A stretch of DNA of 64,000 bases from Winogradskyella marincola (GTDB taxonomy: Bacteria; Bacteroidota; Bacteroidia; Flavobacteriales; Flavobacteriaceae). The notes beneath the pieces are model-generated. The model did no database searches and was not told where the DNA came from. It saw only the letters and a program-made list of their open reading frames with translations. Each line of letters starts with the position of its first letter. Position 1 is the stretch's first letter. The stretch is taken from NCBI RefSeq assembly GCF_029624125.1, contig NZ_JARSBN010000006.1:1-64000 (forward strand), written 5' to 3'. Below, in pieces: positions 51,054-59,697 of the stretch. The translations under genes were made by a program, and so were the position numbers.

Positions 51054-51698
51054 TTAGTAACGTTTTCTGTTGTTAGAATATTTCTTTTTAGACTTTTTAG
51101 AATTGCTTTTATTGCCATACTTTGTCTTAGTACGCAATAAGCTAGAAGAATCACTTAAGTCCTCTTCACTGTTTTTCAGGTTTATTTTACCACCTGATAA
51201 TTCAAACAAATGATCAAAAATAACGTTATCTTCTACACTATCTTTATTCCAATTGAGATAACACTTCTTCATATGATTTGCAATCGTATAAATTAGCGCT
51301 TCTTTCATATCACCATCATCCCAAGTAATAGCTACATCTATCATTGTCTTTATGTTGTTACCATAAAAACGGTATTTAGGATGGTTTTGAGGGTATTTTA
51401 GAGGATCTGGTCCAGCTGATAATTCTTCGCGAGAAGGTTTTGGGTAAGGCGAATCTGCATCTAGTTCAAAATCGGCCATTATAAAAAGCTGATCCCATAA
51501 CTTATGCTGAAAATCTGGCACATCTCTTAAGTGAGGCTGAAGATTTCCCATCACAGAAATAATAGCTTTTGCCAGTTTGTTTCGTTCTTCTTTTGTCTCG
51601 CGCGTCTTAGCATGAGTTATCATTTTTTGCAGATGACGTCCATACTCTGGTATTATTAAATGCTCGCGCTCAGTGTTGTATTCTAAATTATCAATCAA
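51054..51698 (-). CDS. DUF4290 domain-containing protein
   Basis: A 214-residue protein whose start (LEYNTEREHLIIPEYGRHLQKMI) and middle (RYYGN-type RFYGNNIKTMIDVAI) match the Bacteroidota-specific DUF4290 family. The C-terminal 35 residues are a low-complexity Ser/Lys/Arg tail (TKYGNKSNSKKSKKKYSNNRKRY). The function is unknown. It is 6 bases upstream of murA on the same strand, a linkage that suggests an envelope-related role. Confidence 0.88.
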   Translation of the reverse strand: MIDNLEYNTEREHLIIPEYGRHLQKMITHAKTRETKEERNKLAKAIISVMGNLQPHLRDVPDFQHKLWDQLFIMADFELDADSPYPKPSREELSAGPDPLKYPQNHPKYRFYGNNIKTMIDVAITWDDGDMKEALIYTIANHMKKCYLNWNKDSVEDNVIFDHLFELSGGKINLKNSEEDLSDSSSLLRTKTKYGNKSNSKKSKKKYSNNRKRY

Positions 51699-51785
51699 AA
51701 TATAAAATGTGTAGTAAATTATATAAACCTGAAGTTTCTAGGTTTTGTCGCAAAGTACAAAAAAATAGCTAGCTTAGAAGAAATT

Positions 51786-52079
51786 TTATAGGGAAATTAC
51801 ACCTTCTACTTTTTCTCCTACTTCTTTATATTTTGCAATGACTTCGTCTGGGTTTTTCATTCTAACATTTACAGAAACACTTGTGTATTTACCATTCTTA
51901 GAAGGCCTTGTATTTATCACTGCTCCCAAATGGTTAAACAAAGACTTTATTTGTTCAATTTTTGAGGGATCAGAATCTACAATAAACTTATATAAATATT
52001 CTGTTGGCCAAAGCGCTGTGTCTTGTAATTGGCTTTTTAATTTCTTGTAAAATTCTTCTGATTTTTTATTCTTATCCAT
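51786..52079 (-). CDS. DUF493 (YbeD-like) family protein
   Basis: A 97-residue protein with the ACT-like ferredoxin fold of the DUF493 family: WPTEYLYKFIVDSDPSKIEQIKSLF (about residues 21-45) and GKYTSVSVNVRMKNPDEVIAKYKE (about 60-83). A regulatory small-molecule-binding role is suspected for the family. I start at the ATG at 52079 rather than the TTG two codons upstream. It is divergent from the ATPase gene. Confidence 0.85.
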   Translation of the reverse strand: MDKNKKSEEFYKKLKSQLQDTALWPTEYLYKFIVDSDPSKIEQIKSLFNHLGAVINTRPSKNGKYTSVSVNVRMKNPDEVIAKYKEVGEKVEGVISL

Positions 52080-52170
52080 TATCAATTTTTATAAATACAA
52101 AGATACATCTTACTTTGCATTTTTGGTTTTAATATTTTATCACGATTTTTACTGCAAAAATACTGCCAAT

Positions 52171-52710
52171 TTGAGTCCAAAGAAAATAGTAATTACAGGT
52201 GGTCCTGGTACCGGAAAATCTTCAATAATAAATCACTTAAAAAGCCGAGGTTTTTTATGCTATGATGAAATCTCTAGAGAGGTAACGCTACAAGCTAGAA
52301 AAGATGGTATAGAACAGCTTTTTTTAACTGAACCTCTGCTCTTTAGCGAAAAACTTTTAGAAGGTAGAATGCAACAGTATAATGATGCTTCTAAAGAAAA
52401 TGTAAATGCTGTTTTTTTAGACAGAGGTATACCAGACATTTTGGCTTACATGGATTATATTGGAGATGACTATCCTCAATATTTTGAAGATTCATCTCAA
52501 AACAATAACTACGACCATGTGTTTGTACTTGCGCCTTGGCAAGAGATTTTCACAAGTGACAGCGAACGCTATGAAAATTTTGAACAAGCCATAGAAATAC
52601 ATCATCACCTTCTAAAAACATATATGAAGTTTGGCTATCAATTAATTGATGTTCCGTTTGAAACTATAGAAAAACGTACAGATTTTATTTTAGAGGTCTT
52701 AAATTTGTAG
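52171..52710 (+). CDS. AAA-type NTP-binding protein (P-loop kinase-like)
   Basis: A small P-loop ATPase of about 179 residues. The Walker A is ITGGPGTGKSSIINHL near the N-terminus. The lid and catalytic region contains VFLDRGIPDILAYMDYIGD, and VFVLAPWQEIFTSDSERYENFEQA resembles thymidylate- or nucleotide-kinase-like folds (AAA_28). No ATG precedes the P-loop. I chose the TTG at 52171 (SPKKIVITGG), which leaves a normal short N-terminus; a TTG at 52123 would add 16 odd residues. It lies 2 bases before recQ. Confidence 0.75.
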   Translation: MSPKKIVITGGPGTGKSSIINHLKSRGFLCYDEISREVTLQARKDGIEQLFLTEPLLFSEKLLEGRMQQYNDASKENVNAVFLDRGIPDILAYMDYIGDDYPQYFEDSSQNNNYDHVFVLAPWQEIFTSDSERYENFEQAIEIHHHLLKTYMKFGYQLIDVPFETIEKRTDFILEVLNL

Positions 52711-52712
52711 TA

Positions 52713-54608
52713 ATGCATCCTATTGAAGTTTTAGAACGTTATTGGAATTACACTTCTTTTAGACCATTACAGGAAGACATTATCAATTCTGTATTAGCAA
52801 ACGAAGACACCTTTGCTTTGTTACCAACTGGTGGTGGAAAATCGATTTGTTTTCAGATTCCTGCTTTAATGAGAGAGGGTATTTGTATTGTGGTTTCACC
52901 ACTTGTTGCCTTAATGAAAGATCAGGTAACTACTCTAAAACAAAAAGGTATAAAAGCCATAGCACTTACTTCTGGCATGTCTTATAAAGATTTAGACACG
53001 CAATTAGACAATTGCATTTATGGTAATTACAAATTTTTATACCTGTCTCCCGAGCGCTTGCAACAACCGTTAGTACAAGAGCGTATAGAGCAAATGCGTG
53101 TAAACCTTATTGCTGTAGACGAGGCTCATTGTATAAGCCAATGGGGAAATGATTTTAGACCTGCTTACAAAAATATTGCTAGCCTAAGACAGATACATCC
53201 ACAAGCAAACTGTATTGCACTTACTGCTTCTGCAAAATATAGCATTATAGATGATATTGTAACCAACTTAGATTTTGTAGCTCCTAAAATACATAAGGCT
53301 TCTTTTACAAGAAATAATATTGCTTATCAAGTTATTGAAACTGAAGACAAATTGTTTCAGTTAAAGCATATTTTAAACAAAAATCAAGGCAGCTCTATTG
53401 TATATGCAAGAAACAGACGAGCTACAAGAGATATTAGTAATTATTTAGAAGCCCAAGGGTTTTCGTCAACCTTTTACCATGGAGGCATTACTAATAAAGA
53501 AAAAAATGAACGTCTACAGCTATGGCTTAGCGAGCAAAAGCTTATTATGGTAGCCACAACGGCTTTTGGTATGGGAATTGATAAACCTAACGTAAAAAAC
53601 GTAGTTCATTTTAATTTACCAGAGAGTTTAGAGAGTTATTATCAAGAAGCAGGAAGAGCTGGAAGAGATGGTCAGTTAGCAAGTGCCACAATCTTAAAAC
53701 AAACTATAGATGAGGATCACTTAAAACAGCAATTTTTAAGCACATTACCATCTTCAGAATATGTAAAAACCATTTATAAGAAGCTGTGTAACTATTTTCA
53801 AATTGCATATGGTGAAGGAGAAAACAGCACCTTTCAATTCGATTTTAAAACATTTTGTGCCACTTACAAATTAAATCCAAGCATTACTTACAATACACTT
53901 ACTGTTTTAGACCGAAACTCTATTATAGCACTAACTCAACATTTTAATTTTAGAACTAAAATTCAGTTTTTAATATCTAACAATACGCTGTTTCAGTACT
54001 TAGAAAGGCACCTGGATTTTAACACCTTGGTTAAGGTCTTACTGCGTACATATGGTGGCATTTTTGATTATGAAACAAAAGTGAACCTAAACTTGGTAAT
54101 AGACAAATCTGGTATATCAGAAAAAAAAGTAATCTACCAATTACAACAATTAGAGAAAGACGAAATCATTAGCCTAGAAATGGCAAATACAGACTCTGAA
54201 ATTACGTTTTTAAAGCCTCGTGAAGATAGCATTACCATAAACCCAATAATAAAGACCGTTGAGCAGCAACACATGCTAAAACACCAACAAGTTGCTTCGG
54301 TTATTAATTACGTTAACAACAATAGTGTTTGCAAAAACAATCAACTACTCACCTACTTCGGCGAAAAACCAAAAGAAGATTGTGGTTTATGCTCAGTATG
54401 TGTTCAAAAAAAAGTCAAGCCACTAGCTAAAACAAATGGTAATCTTGCTAGCAAAATTCTAGATATTTTAGGCGAAGAAGATTTATCTTCGCGCCAACTA
54501 CTACAGGCTATTACTTGTACCGAAACAGAACTAATAGAAGCGCTTAAAACACTCATCGAAACAAAAAAAATAAAAATCACAGACGCTAATACATATACAA
54601 TACTATGA
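52713..54608 (+). CDS. recQ: RecQ family ATP-dependent DNA helicase
   Basis: A 631-residue 3'-5' helicase. Motif I is LPTGGGKSICFQIPALM (residues about 37-53), motif II DEAHCISQWGNDFRPAY (about 137-153), and motifs V and VI MVATTAFGMGIDKPNVKNVVHFNLP and YYQEAGRAGRDGQ (about 288-328). A RecQ-C-terminal region follows, with a Cys cluster far downstream (CGLCSVC, about 561-567) and no clear HRDC domain, so it is a short RecQ. Roles are DNA repair and recombination. Its stop overlaps the fmt start by 4 bases. Confidence 0.94.
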   Translation: MHPIEVLERYWNYTSFRPLQEDIINSVLANEDTFALLPTGGGKSICFQIPALMREGICIVVSPLVALMKDQVTTLKQKGIKAIALTSGMSYKDLDTQLDNCIYGNYKFLYLSPERLQQPLVQERIEQMRVNLIAVDEAHCISQWGNDFRPAYKNIASLRQIHPQANCIALTASAKYSIIDDIVTNLDFVAPKIHKASFTRNNIAYQVIETEDKLFQLKHILNKNQGSSIVYARNRRATRDISNYLEAQGFSSTFYHGGITNKEKNERLQLWLSEQKLIMVATTAFGMGIDKPNVKNVVHFNLPESLESYYQEAGRAGRDGQLASATILKQTIDEDHLKQQFLSTLPSSEYVKTIYKKLCNYFQIAYGEGENSTFQFDFKTFCATYKLNPSITYNTLTVLDRNSIIALTQHFNFRTKIQFLISNNTLFQYLERHLDFNTLVKVLLRTYGGIFDYETKVNLNLVIDKSGISEKKVIYQLQQLEKDEIISLEMANTDSEITFLKPREDSITINPIIKTVEQQHMLKHQQVASVINYVNNNSVCKNNQLLTYFGEKPKEDCGLCSVCVQKKVKPLAKTNGNLASKILDILGEEDLSSRQLLQAITCTETELIEALKTLIETKKIKITDANTYTIL

Positions 54609-55564
54609 CACAAAAACACGATTTACGAATTGTTTTTATGGGTACACCAGATTTTGCTGTTGCAACCTTAAAAGCATTATTGGATAATAATTATAATGTT
54701 GTTGGCGTAATAACTGCTCCAGATCGTAAAGCTGGTCGTGGTCAAAAACTTAAATCTTCTGCTGTAAAAGAATTTGCGCAAAAGCACAACTTAAACATAC
54801 TTCAACCCACAAATCTTAAAGCCGAATCCTTTATTGAGGAATTAAAAGCCCTTAAAGCTAACCTACAAATTATTGTTGCGTTTAGAATGCTACCTAAAGT
54901 TGTTTGGCAAATGCCTGAGTTTGGCACCTTTAATTTACACGCCTCACTTTTACCACAATACAGAGGAGCAGCACCAATACATTGGGCAATTATAAATGGT
55001 GAAAAGAAAACCGGAGTTACAACATTTTTTATTGACGAAAAAATTGACACAGGAGCCATAATACTCAGTGAAGAAACCAATATAAAAGAAGATACTACCG
55101 TAGGTCAATTACATGATGAGCTTATGGCTATAGGAAGTAAACTTGTTGTAACAACAGTAAAACTTATAGAAGAAGGAAATGCAACAACAACAATACAACC
55201 TAAATCTGAAGACTTAAAAACAGCTTACAAACTTAATCGTGATAATTGTAAAATTGACTGGTCTGAAGATTTAGATACTATATATAATAAGATAAGAGGT
55301 TTAAATCCTTTTCCTACCGCTTGGTGCTATCTAGATAATGAAGAAGAAAAACCACTTTCGGTGAAACTTTATGGAGTAGAAAAGATCTATGAACCTCATA
55401 ATTTTGAAGCAGGTTTAATTTTTTCAGACAAAAATGAACTAAAAGTTTCATGCCAAGGAGGTTACATAAAAGTGAAAGAAATGCAGTTGCCAGGCAAACG
55501 AAAAATGGATGTAAAATCGTTATTAAATGGTTTTGAATTTTCTAAAAACTCTAAACTTCTGTAA
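54605..55564 (+). CDS. fmt: Methionyl-tRNA formyltransferase
   Basis: A 319-residue enzyme that formylates initiator Met-tRNA. Motifs are VFMGTPDFAVATLKALL (N-terminal nucleotide-fold start), NLHASLLPQYRGAAPIHWAIINGE (about residues 108-131, catalytic Asn-His and the formyl-folate site), GVTTFFIDEKIDTGAIIL and the C-terminal OB-like domain from about 205. It overlaps recQ by 4 bases (ATGA). Confidence 0.96.
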   Translation: MTQKHDLRIVFMGTPDFAVATLKALLDNNYNVVGVITAPDRKAGRGQKLKSSAVKEFAQKHNLNILQPTNLKAESFIEELKALKANLQIIVAFRMLPKVVWQMPEFGTFNLHASLLPQYRGAAPIHWAIINGEKKTGVTTFFIDEKIDTGAIILSEETNIKEDTTVGQLHDELMAIGSKLVVTTVKLIEEGNATTTIQPKSEDLKTAYKLNRDNCKIDWSEDLDTIYNKIRGLNPFPTAWCYLDNEEEKPLSVKLYGVEKIYEPHNFEAGLIFSDKNELKVSCQGGYIKVKEMQLPGKRKMDVKSLLNGFEFSKNSKLL

Positions 55565-55611
55565 AGCCTTGTTATTATTGAGATCGTGAAAATTTCGACA
55601 AAATGCACAGC

Positions 55612-55643
55612 TTTATTAACAAATAGCATGATTTATTAACAAA
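55612..55643 (+). repeat. Direct repeat TTTATTAACAAA upstream of the HU promoter
   Basis: TTTATTAACAAA occurs at 55612-55623 and 55632-55643, 20 bases apart and 25 bases before the -33 box, consistent with two sites for one regulator on the same face of the helix. Confidence 0.5.
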
Positions 55644-55667
55644 ATCGCCGATTTCCCTTGCTATTAC

Positions 55668-55697
55668 TTGCGTGGCTTAATTTTACTGATAAATTTG
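55668..55697 (+). promoter_or_regulatory. Promoter of the HU gene
   Basis: TTG (55668-55670), 19 bases, TAAATTTG (55690-55697): the same consensus and spacing as the tRNA promoters, 64 bases before the start codon. Confidence 0.8.
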
Positions 55698-55761
55698 TGT
55701 ACGGATTTTTAAAAATCTTTTTTTTAAAAACTGAATATTTAACAATTTAAATTTAAAATTT

Positions 55762-56034
55762 ATGAACAAAACAGATTTAATCAATGGTATGGCAGAGAAT
55801 GCTGGAATTACTAAAGCAGCTGCTAAAAAAGCGTTAGATTCTTTATTAATTGATATTGAAGGTGCTTTACAAAAAGGAAACAGAGTTTCTTTAGTAGGAT
55901 TTGGATCTTGGTCAGTTTCTAGAAGAGCTGCTAGAGATGGAAGAAACCCTCAAACTGGTAAGACTATCAAGATTAAAGCTAAAAATGTAGTAAAGTTTAA
56001 AGCAGGTTCTGATTTAAGCAACGCTGTAAACTAA
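55762..56034 (+). CDS. hup: HU family DNA-binding protein
   Basis: A 90-residue nucleoid protein. The start MNKTDLINGMAENAGITKAAAKKALDSL and the DNA-clasping arm GFGSWSVSRRAARDGRNPQTGKTIKIKAKNVVKFKAG (about residues 47-83) are diagnostic. It bends and compacts DNA. It has its own strong promoter, a long leader and a terminator, as expected for an abundant protein. Confidence 0.96.
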   Translation: MNKTDLINGMAENAGITKAAAKKALDSLLIDIEGALQKGNRVSLVGFGSWSVSRRAARDGRNPQTGKTIKIKAKNVVKFKAGSDLSNAVN

Positions 56035-56057
56035 GACGTTTTTTTCTTAAAAATATT

Positions 56058-56086
56058 AAGCCTGCTCAATGAGCAGGCTTTATTTT
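56058..56086 (+). terminator. Terminator of the HU gene
   Basis: Stem AAGCCTGCTCA / TGAGCAGGCTT followed by TATTTTT, 24 bases after the HU stop. Confidence 0.93.
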
Positions 56087-56166
56087 TGCTATAATTTTAA
56101 TACTACTAAAGTTGTTTAATTCCTAAAAAAACTTTAGATTTAGTTAAGAAAAAGCACATTTTTATA

Positions 56167-56721
56167 ATGATTAAACCCCAAAAAGGCAATTTGTTAATTG
56201 CAGAACCATCCATAATCGGAGATATTTCGTTTAACCGAGCAGTGATTCTTTTAGCAGATCATAATGCTTTGGGTTCTGTTGGGTTTATTCTAAACAAACC
56301 TTTAGAGTATAACTTAAAAGACCTTATTGAAGGTACAGACTCTGACTTTAAGGTCTACAATGGTGGGCCTGTAGAACAGGATAACCTGTATTTTATTCAT
56401 AAATCGCCAGAATTAATTCCTGATAGTATAGAGATCTCTAATGGAATTTTTTGGGGAGGTGATTTTAACGTTGTCATAGAACTCATAAATAACAATAAGA
56501 TATCCAAAGACGATATTAGATTCTTTTTAGGCTACTCTGGTTGGGCAGAACAGCAACTAGATAACGAGCTAGAATCTAATGCATGGCTTGTTTCTGAGAA
56601 CATATACAATAATGAGATTATTGCAAAGTCTTGTAATTCTTTTTGGCGCGAAAAAATGCTAGAGCTTGGTGGTGACTATAAAATATGGTCTAATGCACCT
56701 GAAAATCCTAGTTATAATTAA
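56167..56721 (+). CDS. YqgE/AlgH family protein
   Basis: A 184-residue protein with the YqgE signature: GNLLIAEPSIIGDISFNRAVILLADHNALGSVGFILNKPL (residues about 7-46), then GGPVEQDNLYFIH and RFFLGYSGWAEQQLDNEL. It is a conserved cytoplasmic family of unclear function, linked to alginate regulation in Pseudomonas. The last 4 bases overlap the convergent aminotransferase gene. Confidence 0.92.
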   Translation: MIKPQKGNLLIAEPSIIGDISFNRAVILLADHNALGSVGFILNKPLEYNLKDLIEGTDSDFKVYNGGPVEQDNLYFIHKSPELIPDSIEISNGIFWGGDFNVVIELINNNKISKDDIRFFLGYSGWAEQQLDNELESNAWLVSENIYNNEIIAKSCNSFWREKMLELGGDYKIWSNAPENPSYN

Positions 56722-57572
56722 GCACCTAATCTTATCCTAGCGTTTAATTTATTTGTTAGATCCTTAGCCAATTGGCACCCATAAGTTTTCTTTCTATATT
56801 TTGTAATAGGAATAATACCTTGAATTACATTAGTAATAAATAACTCATCTGCTTTTTGAAGTTCAAAAGGACTAATAGATGCCTCTTCAATGTATAAATT
56901 AACATCTTTAGATAATACTTCTAAAACCTGTTTTCGCATTACACCTTTTAGGCAACCATCTTCTAATGGTGGAGTTTTAATTTTATCTCCTTTAACTAAA
57001 AATAAATTTCCATTTAACGCTTCAATAACGGATTTATTGGTATTAAGTACTAAACAATTGTTTAAATCATTCTCTTTAGCATAAATACTTCCTATAACCT
57101 GAATCGCTTTATTATTAGATTTTAAACCCGAAAGTAAACCAGGCGCTATAAAAAAGTCTTTGTACAAATCAACTTCATATGTTTGACCTTCTTTAACTGT
57201 ATAAAAAGGTTCATCAAACGCTTCTGTAATAATACTATAGGTAACTTTTGAATTTTCTGAAGGTAAATACTTACCGCCTTCACCTCTATCTATATTTAAT
57301 CTTACTCGTGCTGAAGAACTTAATAAGTCGTTAGCCTCAATAGTTTTAAGAATTTCATTTTCTAAAAATTCCATAGTAAAACTCATAGGAATATCCATAC
57401 GAATTATACGCATTGATGCCATTAATCTAAAATAGTGATCTTCCCAAAAAAAGATTTTACCATTAACCACTTTTAAAGTTTCAAAAAGTGCATCACCATA
57501 CTTATAGCCTCTATTTTCTGAAGTGAACAAAGTGTCTTGAGAGCTTACAAGATTTCCATTAAAATTTACCAT
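56718..57572 (-). CDS. Class IV aminotransferase (PabC/branched-chain type)
   Basis: A 284-residue fold-type IV PLP enzyme. Features are the opening NGNLVSSQDTLFTSENRGYKYGDALFETLKV (about residues 4-34), the catalytic Lys near LKSNNKAIQVIGSIYAKEN (about 150-168) and EASISPFELQKADELFITNVIQGIIPI (about 232-258, the phosphate-binding end). It could be 4-amino-4-deoxychorismate lyase or an amino-acid aminotransferase; sequence does not decide. Confidence 0.87.
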   Translation of the reverse strand: MVNFNGNLVSSQDTLFTSENRGYKYGDALFETLKVVNGKIFFWEDHYFRLMASMRIIRMDIPMSFTMEFLENEILKTIEANDLLSSSARVRLNIDRGEGGKYLPSENSKVTYSIITEAFDEPFYTVKEGQTYEVDLYKDFFIAPGLLSGLKSNNKAIQVIGSIYAKENDLNNCLVLNTNKSVIEALNGNLFLVKGDKIKTPPLEDGCLKGVMRKQVLEVLSKDVNLYIEEASISPFELQKADELFITNVIQGIIPITKYRKKTYGCQLAKDLTNKLNARIRLGA

Positions 57573-57641
57573 AAAAAAAGTCTCGATTTAGTTTTTTAAA
57601 TTAAACCGAGACAAAGATATAATAGTTGAGTTAGTTACGGG

Positions 57642-58034
57642 TTACCTTGAGCCTAAAACTTGTTTTAGACTAGAAATCTGATTTTCCCAAAGCATTTTAC
57701 CTTCATCTATTTCGTCTTCTTCAGCAAAATCTGTAATCATAAGAGATACATCTTTGGTTATCTCATCCACTTGGATTCTAATTTCAAAGTAATAGCTTGC
57801 GCCATCCTCTTCATCGCTAATCCATCTAAATTTCACACGTTCACCACTCTTTTTGGTAAGTAATTTGGCTTGTTCTTCTGAGCCATCCCAAATAAAAGTA
57901 AATAGTTCTCCGCGAGAATTAACATTATCGGCATACCACTCAGATAAGCCAGAAGGTGTAGATATATATTGGTAAATTAAAGATGGAGATGCTTGAATAA
58001 CAAACTCCATTTCATATTTTTCTTTATCGTCCAT
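57642..58034 (-). CDS. START-like domain protein
   Basis: A 130-residue AHSA1/START-like protein: YEMEFVIQASPSLIYQYISTPSGLSEWYADNV (residues about 7-38), then FTFIWDGSEEQAKLL and RFKWISDEEDGASYYFEIRI. This subgroup is widespread in Bacteroidota; the ligand is unknown. It is the last chromosomal gene before tRNA-Met and the right island. Confidence 0.87.
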   Translation of the reverse strand: MDDKEKYEMEFVIQASPSLIYQYISTPSGLSEWYADNVNSRGELFTFIWDGSEEQAKLLTKKSGERVKFRWISDEEDGASYYFEIRIQVDEITKDVSLMITDFAEEDEIDEGKMLWENQISSLKQVLGSR

Positions 58035-58121
58035 AGAAGCATTTAATTATTTGCTCAATATATGCAATTATGATACAATTCAAAACTTTAGACTAAAAAT
58101 ATTTTTTTTAGAATGTATTGT

Positions 58122-58151
58122 TTGTGGTACTGAATTTTGTTTATATATTTG
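58122..58151 (+). promoter_or_regulatory. Promoter of tRNA-Met
   Basis: TTG (58122-58124), 19 bases, TATATTTG (58144-58151), 13 bases before the tRNA. Confidence 0.87.
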
Positions 58152-58164
58152 CAACCGCAAAAAT

Positions 58165-58238
58165 GGCGAGGTAGCTCAGTTGGTTAGAGCGTCGGATTCA
58201 TAACCCGGAGGTCTCGAGTTCAAATCTCGATCTCGCTA
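58165..58238 (+). tRNA. tRNA-Met (anticodon CAT)
   Basis: A 74-base cloverleaf from GGCGAGG to the discriminator A. The D arm is GCTCAGTTGGTTAGAGC, the anticodon loop ATTCATAA gives CAT, and the T arm is TCGAGTTCAAATCTCGA. CCA is not encoded. It looks like elongator tRNA-Met; a lysidine-modified tRNA-Ile cannot be excluded by anticodon alone. The integrase gene begins 56 bases past its 3' end, marking this tRNA as the attachment site of the right island. Confidence 0.95.
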
Positions 58239-58262
58239 CAAAAACTTAAATTACACAAAATC

Positions 58263-58293
58263 AACGGTTTAGTTCACGCTAAACCGTTTTTTT
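58263..58293 (+). terminator. Terminator after tRNA-Met
   Basis: Stem AACGGTTTAG / CTAAACCGTT with a 6-base loop, followed by T residues running up to the presumed integrase ATG at 58294. Confidence 0.9.
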
Positions 58294-59694
58294 ATGTGTA
58301 TTATTTATGATTTGATTACCTTAGACTTCTTAAACGAACACGATTTAGAACACGATTTGGAACACAAAAGAAAATTCTCACCTCCAAAAATTTTTGATGC
58401 AGACGGAGATTTAAGTAAGCGATGGTACGTTTATTTTTCGTACCGTAACCCGGAGACGGGAAAGATGAAACGCATGAAAAACATCTACGGAGGTGCAAAT
58501 CGATTTAAAACCAAAGCCGAGCGCTATAGTGTACTTAGTCTATATAAGAAGCGTTTATTACGGTTTTTGAAACAAGGGTATAATCCGTTTGAAGACAACA
58601 CATCACTTTACCAAAAGCACACTCAAAAACAAACACAAATAATTGAAAATCAACAAGTTTTAAAATCTACAGAAACTTTACCGCAGAAGGAACACGAAAA
58701 AGAACACGTTTCTGAAGTTATACCCAAAACAGAGCCAAAAACTGTTGAAAAAACAACACAAAATCCAGAAAAGCAAAAACCACCAAAACCCTTGTCACCA
58801 AAGGTTTTAGACGCTTTTAACCGTGCATTAGAGCTAAAAACCAACGTCACCAAAGCAAAAACACTCGAAGACTATACATCTCGTATCTATAAATTTCACA
58901 GATGGCTTAAAAAAAGACATAAAGCAATAACACATATTGAGCATTTAGAAAAAAAGCACGTCCTAGAATTTCTTAATGAGGTACAGCTTCAATCCTCTCC
59001 AAGAAATAGAAATAACTACAAAACGGTGTTTAGTACAATTTTTCAGGTTTTAGAGGATAATGAAATTATAGAGCGTAATTTTATTAAGAGTATTAAATCG
59101 CTAAAGTCTAAACCTCAACGACACAAAACCTATACAGACAAGGAGCAAGAGCGTATTTTTACGCACCTAGAAAAGGAAGATCCAATTCTCCTACTCTACA
59201 TTAAATTCATTTCGTATAACTTTCTAAGACCTTTAGAAGTTTGTCGATTGAAAATTAAGGATATCAATTTTGATGAAAAGACTCTAAAATTTGAAGCCAA
59301 GAATAAAGTTTTAAAGACTAAACTCATACCAGACATTTTGTTTGAAGAACTGCCTGATCTTTCAAAATGCCAACCAGAAGACCTATTGTTTACTCCTAAC
59401 AAAATTGGAAGTCAATGGGATGCTACAGAGGTAAATAGAAGAACCAATTTTGGTAAGCGTTTTTCGGCTGTAAAAAAGGAGTTAGGTTTTAATAAAGATT
59501 ATACCTTATATAGTTTTAGACATACCTTTATTACAAGACTATACAGAGCAATGGCTAAAGACTCCTCGCCTTTTGAGGCAAAAAGTAGGTTAATGCTTAT
59601 TACAGGTCACAGCACTATGACAGCTTTAGAAAAATACTTAAGAGATATTGATGCAGAATTACCACAGGACTATTCAAATCTATTAAAGAAATAA
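58294..59694 (+). CDS. Tyrosine recombinase/integrase of the tRNA-Met island
   Basis: A phage-type integrase of up to 466 residues. The N-terminal arm-binding part contains FSPPKIFDADGDLSKRWYVYFSYRNPETGKMKR (about 28-60). A Lys/Pro/Glu-rich linker (about 105-168) precedes the core-binding domain (about 170-260). The catalytic domain shows NFLRPLEVCRLKIKDI (Arg), YSFRHTFITRL (His-Arg) and LITGHSTMTALEKYLRD (His and Tyr). The start is uncertain: the ATG directly abuts the tRNA terminator, and the first in-frame Met alternative would remove the arm domain. A TTG at 58312 is possible. The coding start holds tandem GAACACGATTT repeats. Confidence 0.88.
   Translation: MCIIYDLITLDFLNEHDLEHDLEHKRKFSPPKIFDADGDLSKRWYVYFSYRNPETGKMKRMKNIYGGANRFKTKAERYSVLSLYKKRLLRFLKQGYNPFEDNTSLYQKHTQKQTQIIENQQVLKSTETLPQKEHEKEHVSEVIPKTEPKTVEKTTQNPEKQKPPKPLSPKVLDAFNRALELKTNVTKAKTLEDYTSRIYKFHRWLKKRHKAITHIEHLEKKHVLEFLNEVQLQSSPRNRNNYKTVFSTIFQVLEDNEIIERNFIKSIKSLKSKPQRHKTYTDKEQERIFTHLEKEDPILLLYIKFISYNFLRPLEVCRLKIKDINFDEKTLKFEAKNKVLKTKLIPDILFEELPDLSKCQPEDLLFTPNKIGSQWDATEVNRRTNFGKRFSAVKKELGFNKDYTLYSFRHTFITRLYRAMAKDSSPFEAKSRLMLITGHSTMTALEKYLRDIDAELPQDYSNLLKK
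58336..58365 (+). repeat. Tandem 12-base repeats at the integrase 5' end
   Basis: GAACACGATTTA (58336-58347), GAACACGATTTG (58348-58359) and a partial GAACAC (58360-58365), encoding EHDLEHDLEH. GAACACG recurs at about 58690 and 58702 in the same gene. They may be integrase arm-type sites near the attachment site. Confidence 0.45.
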
Positions 59695-59697
59695 GCT

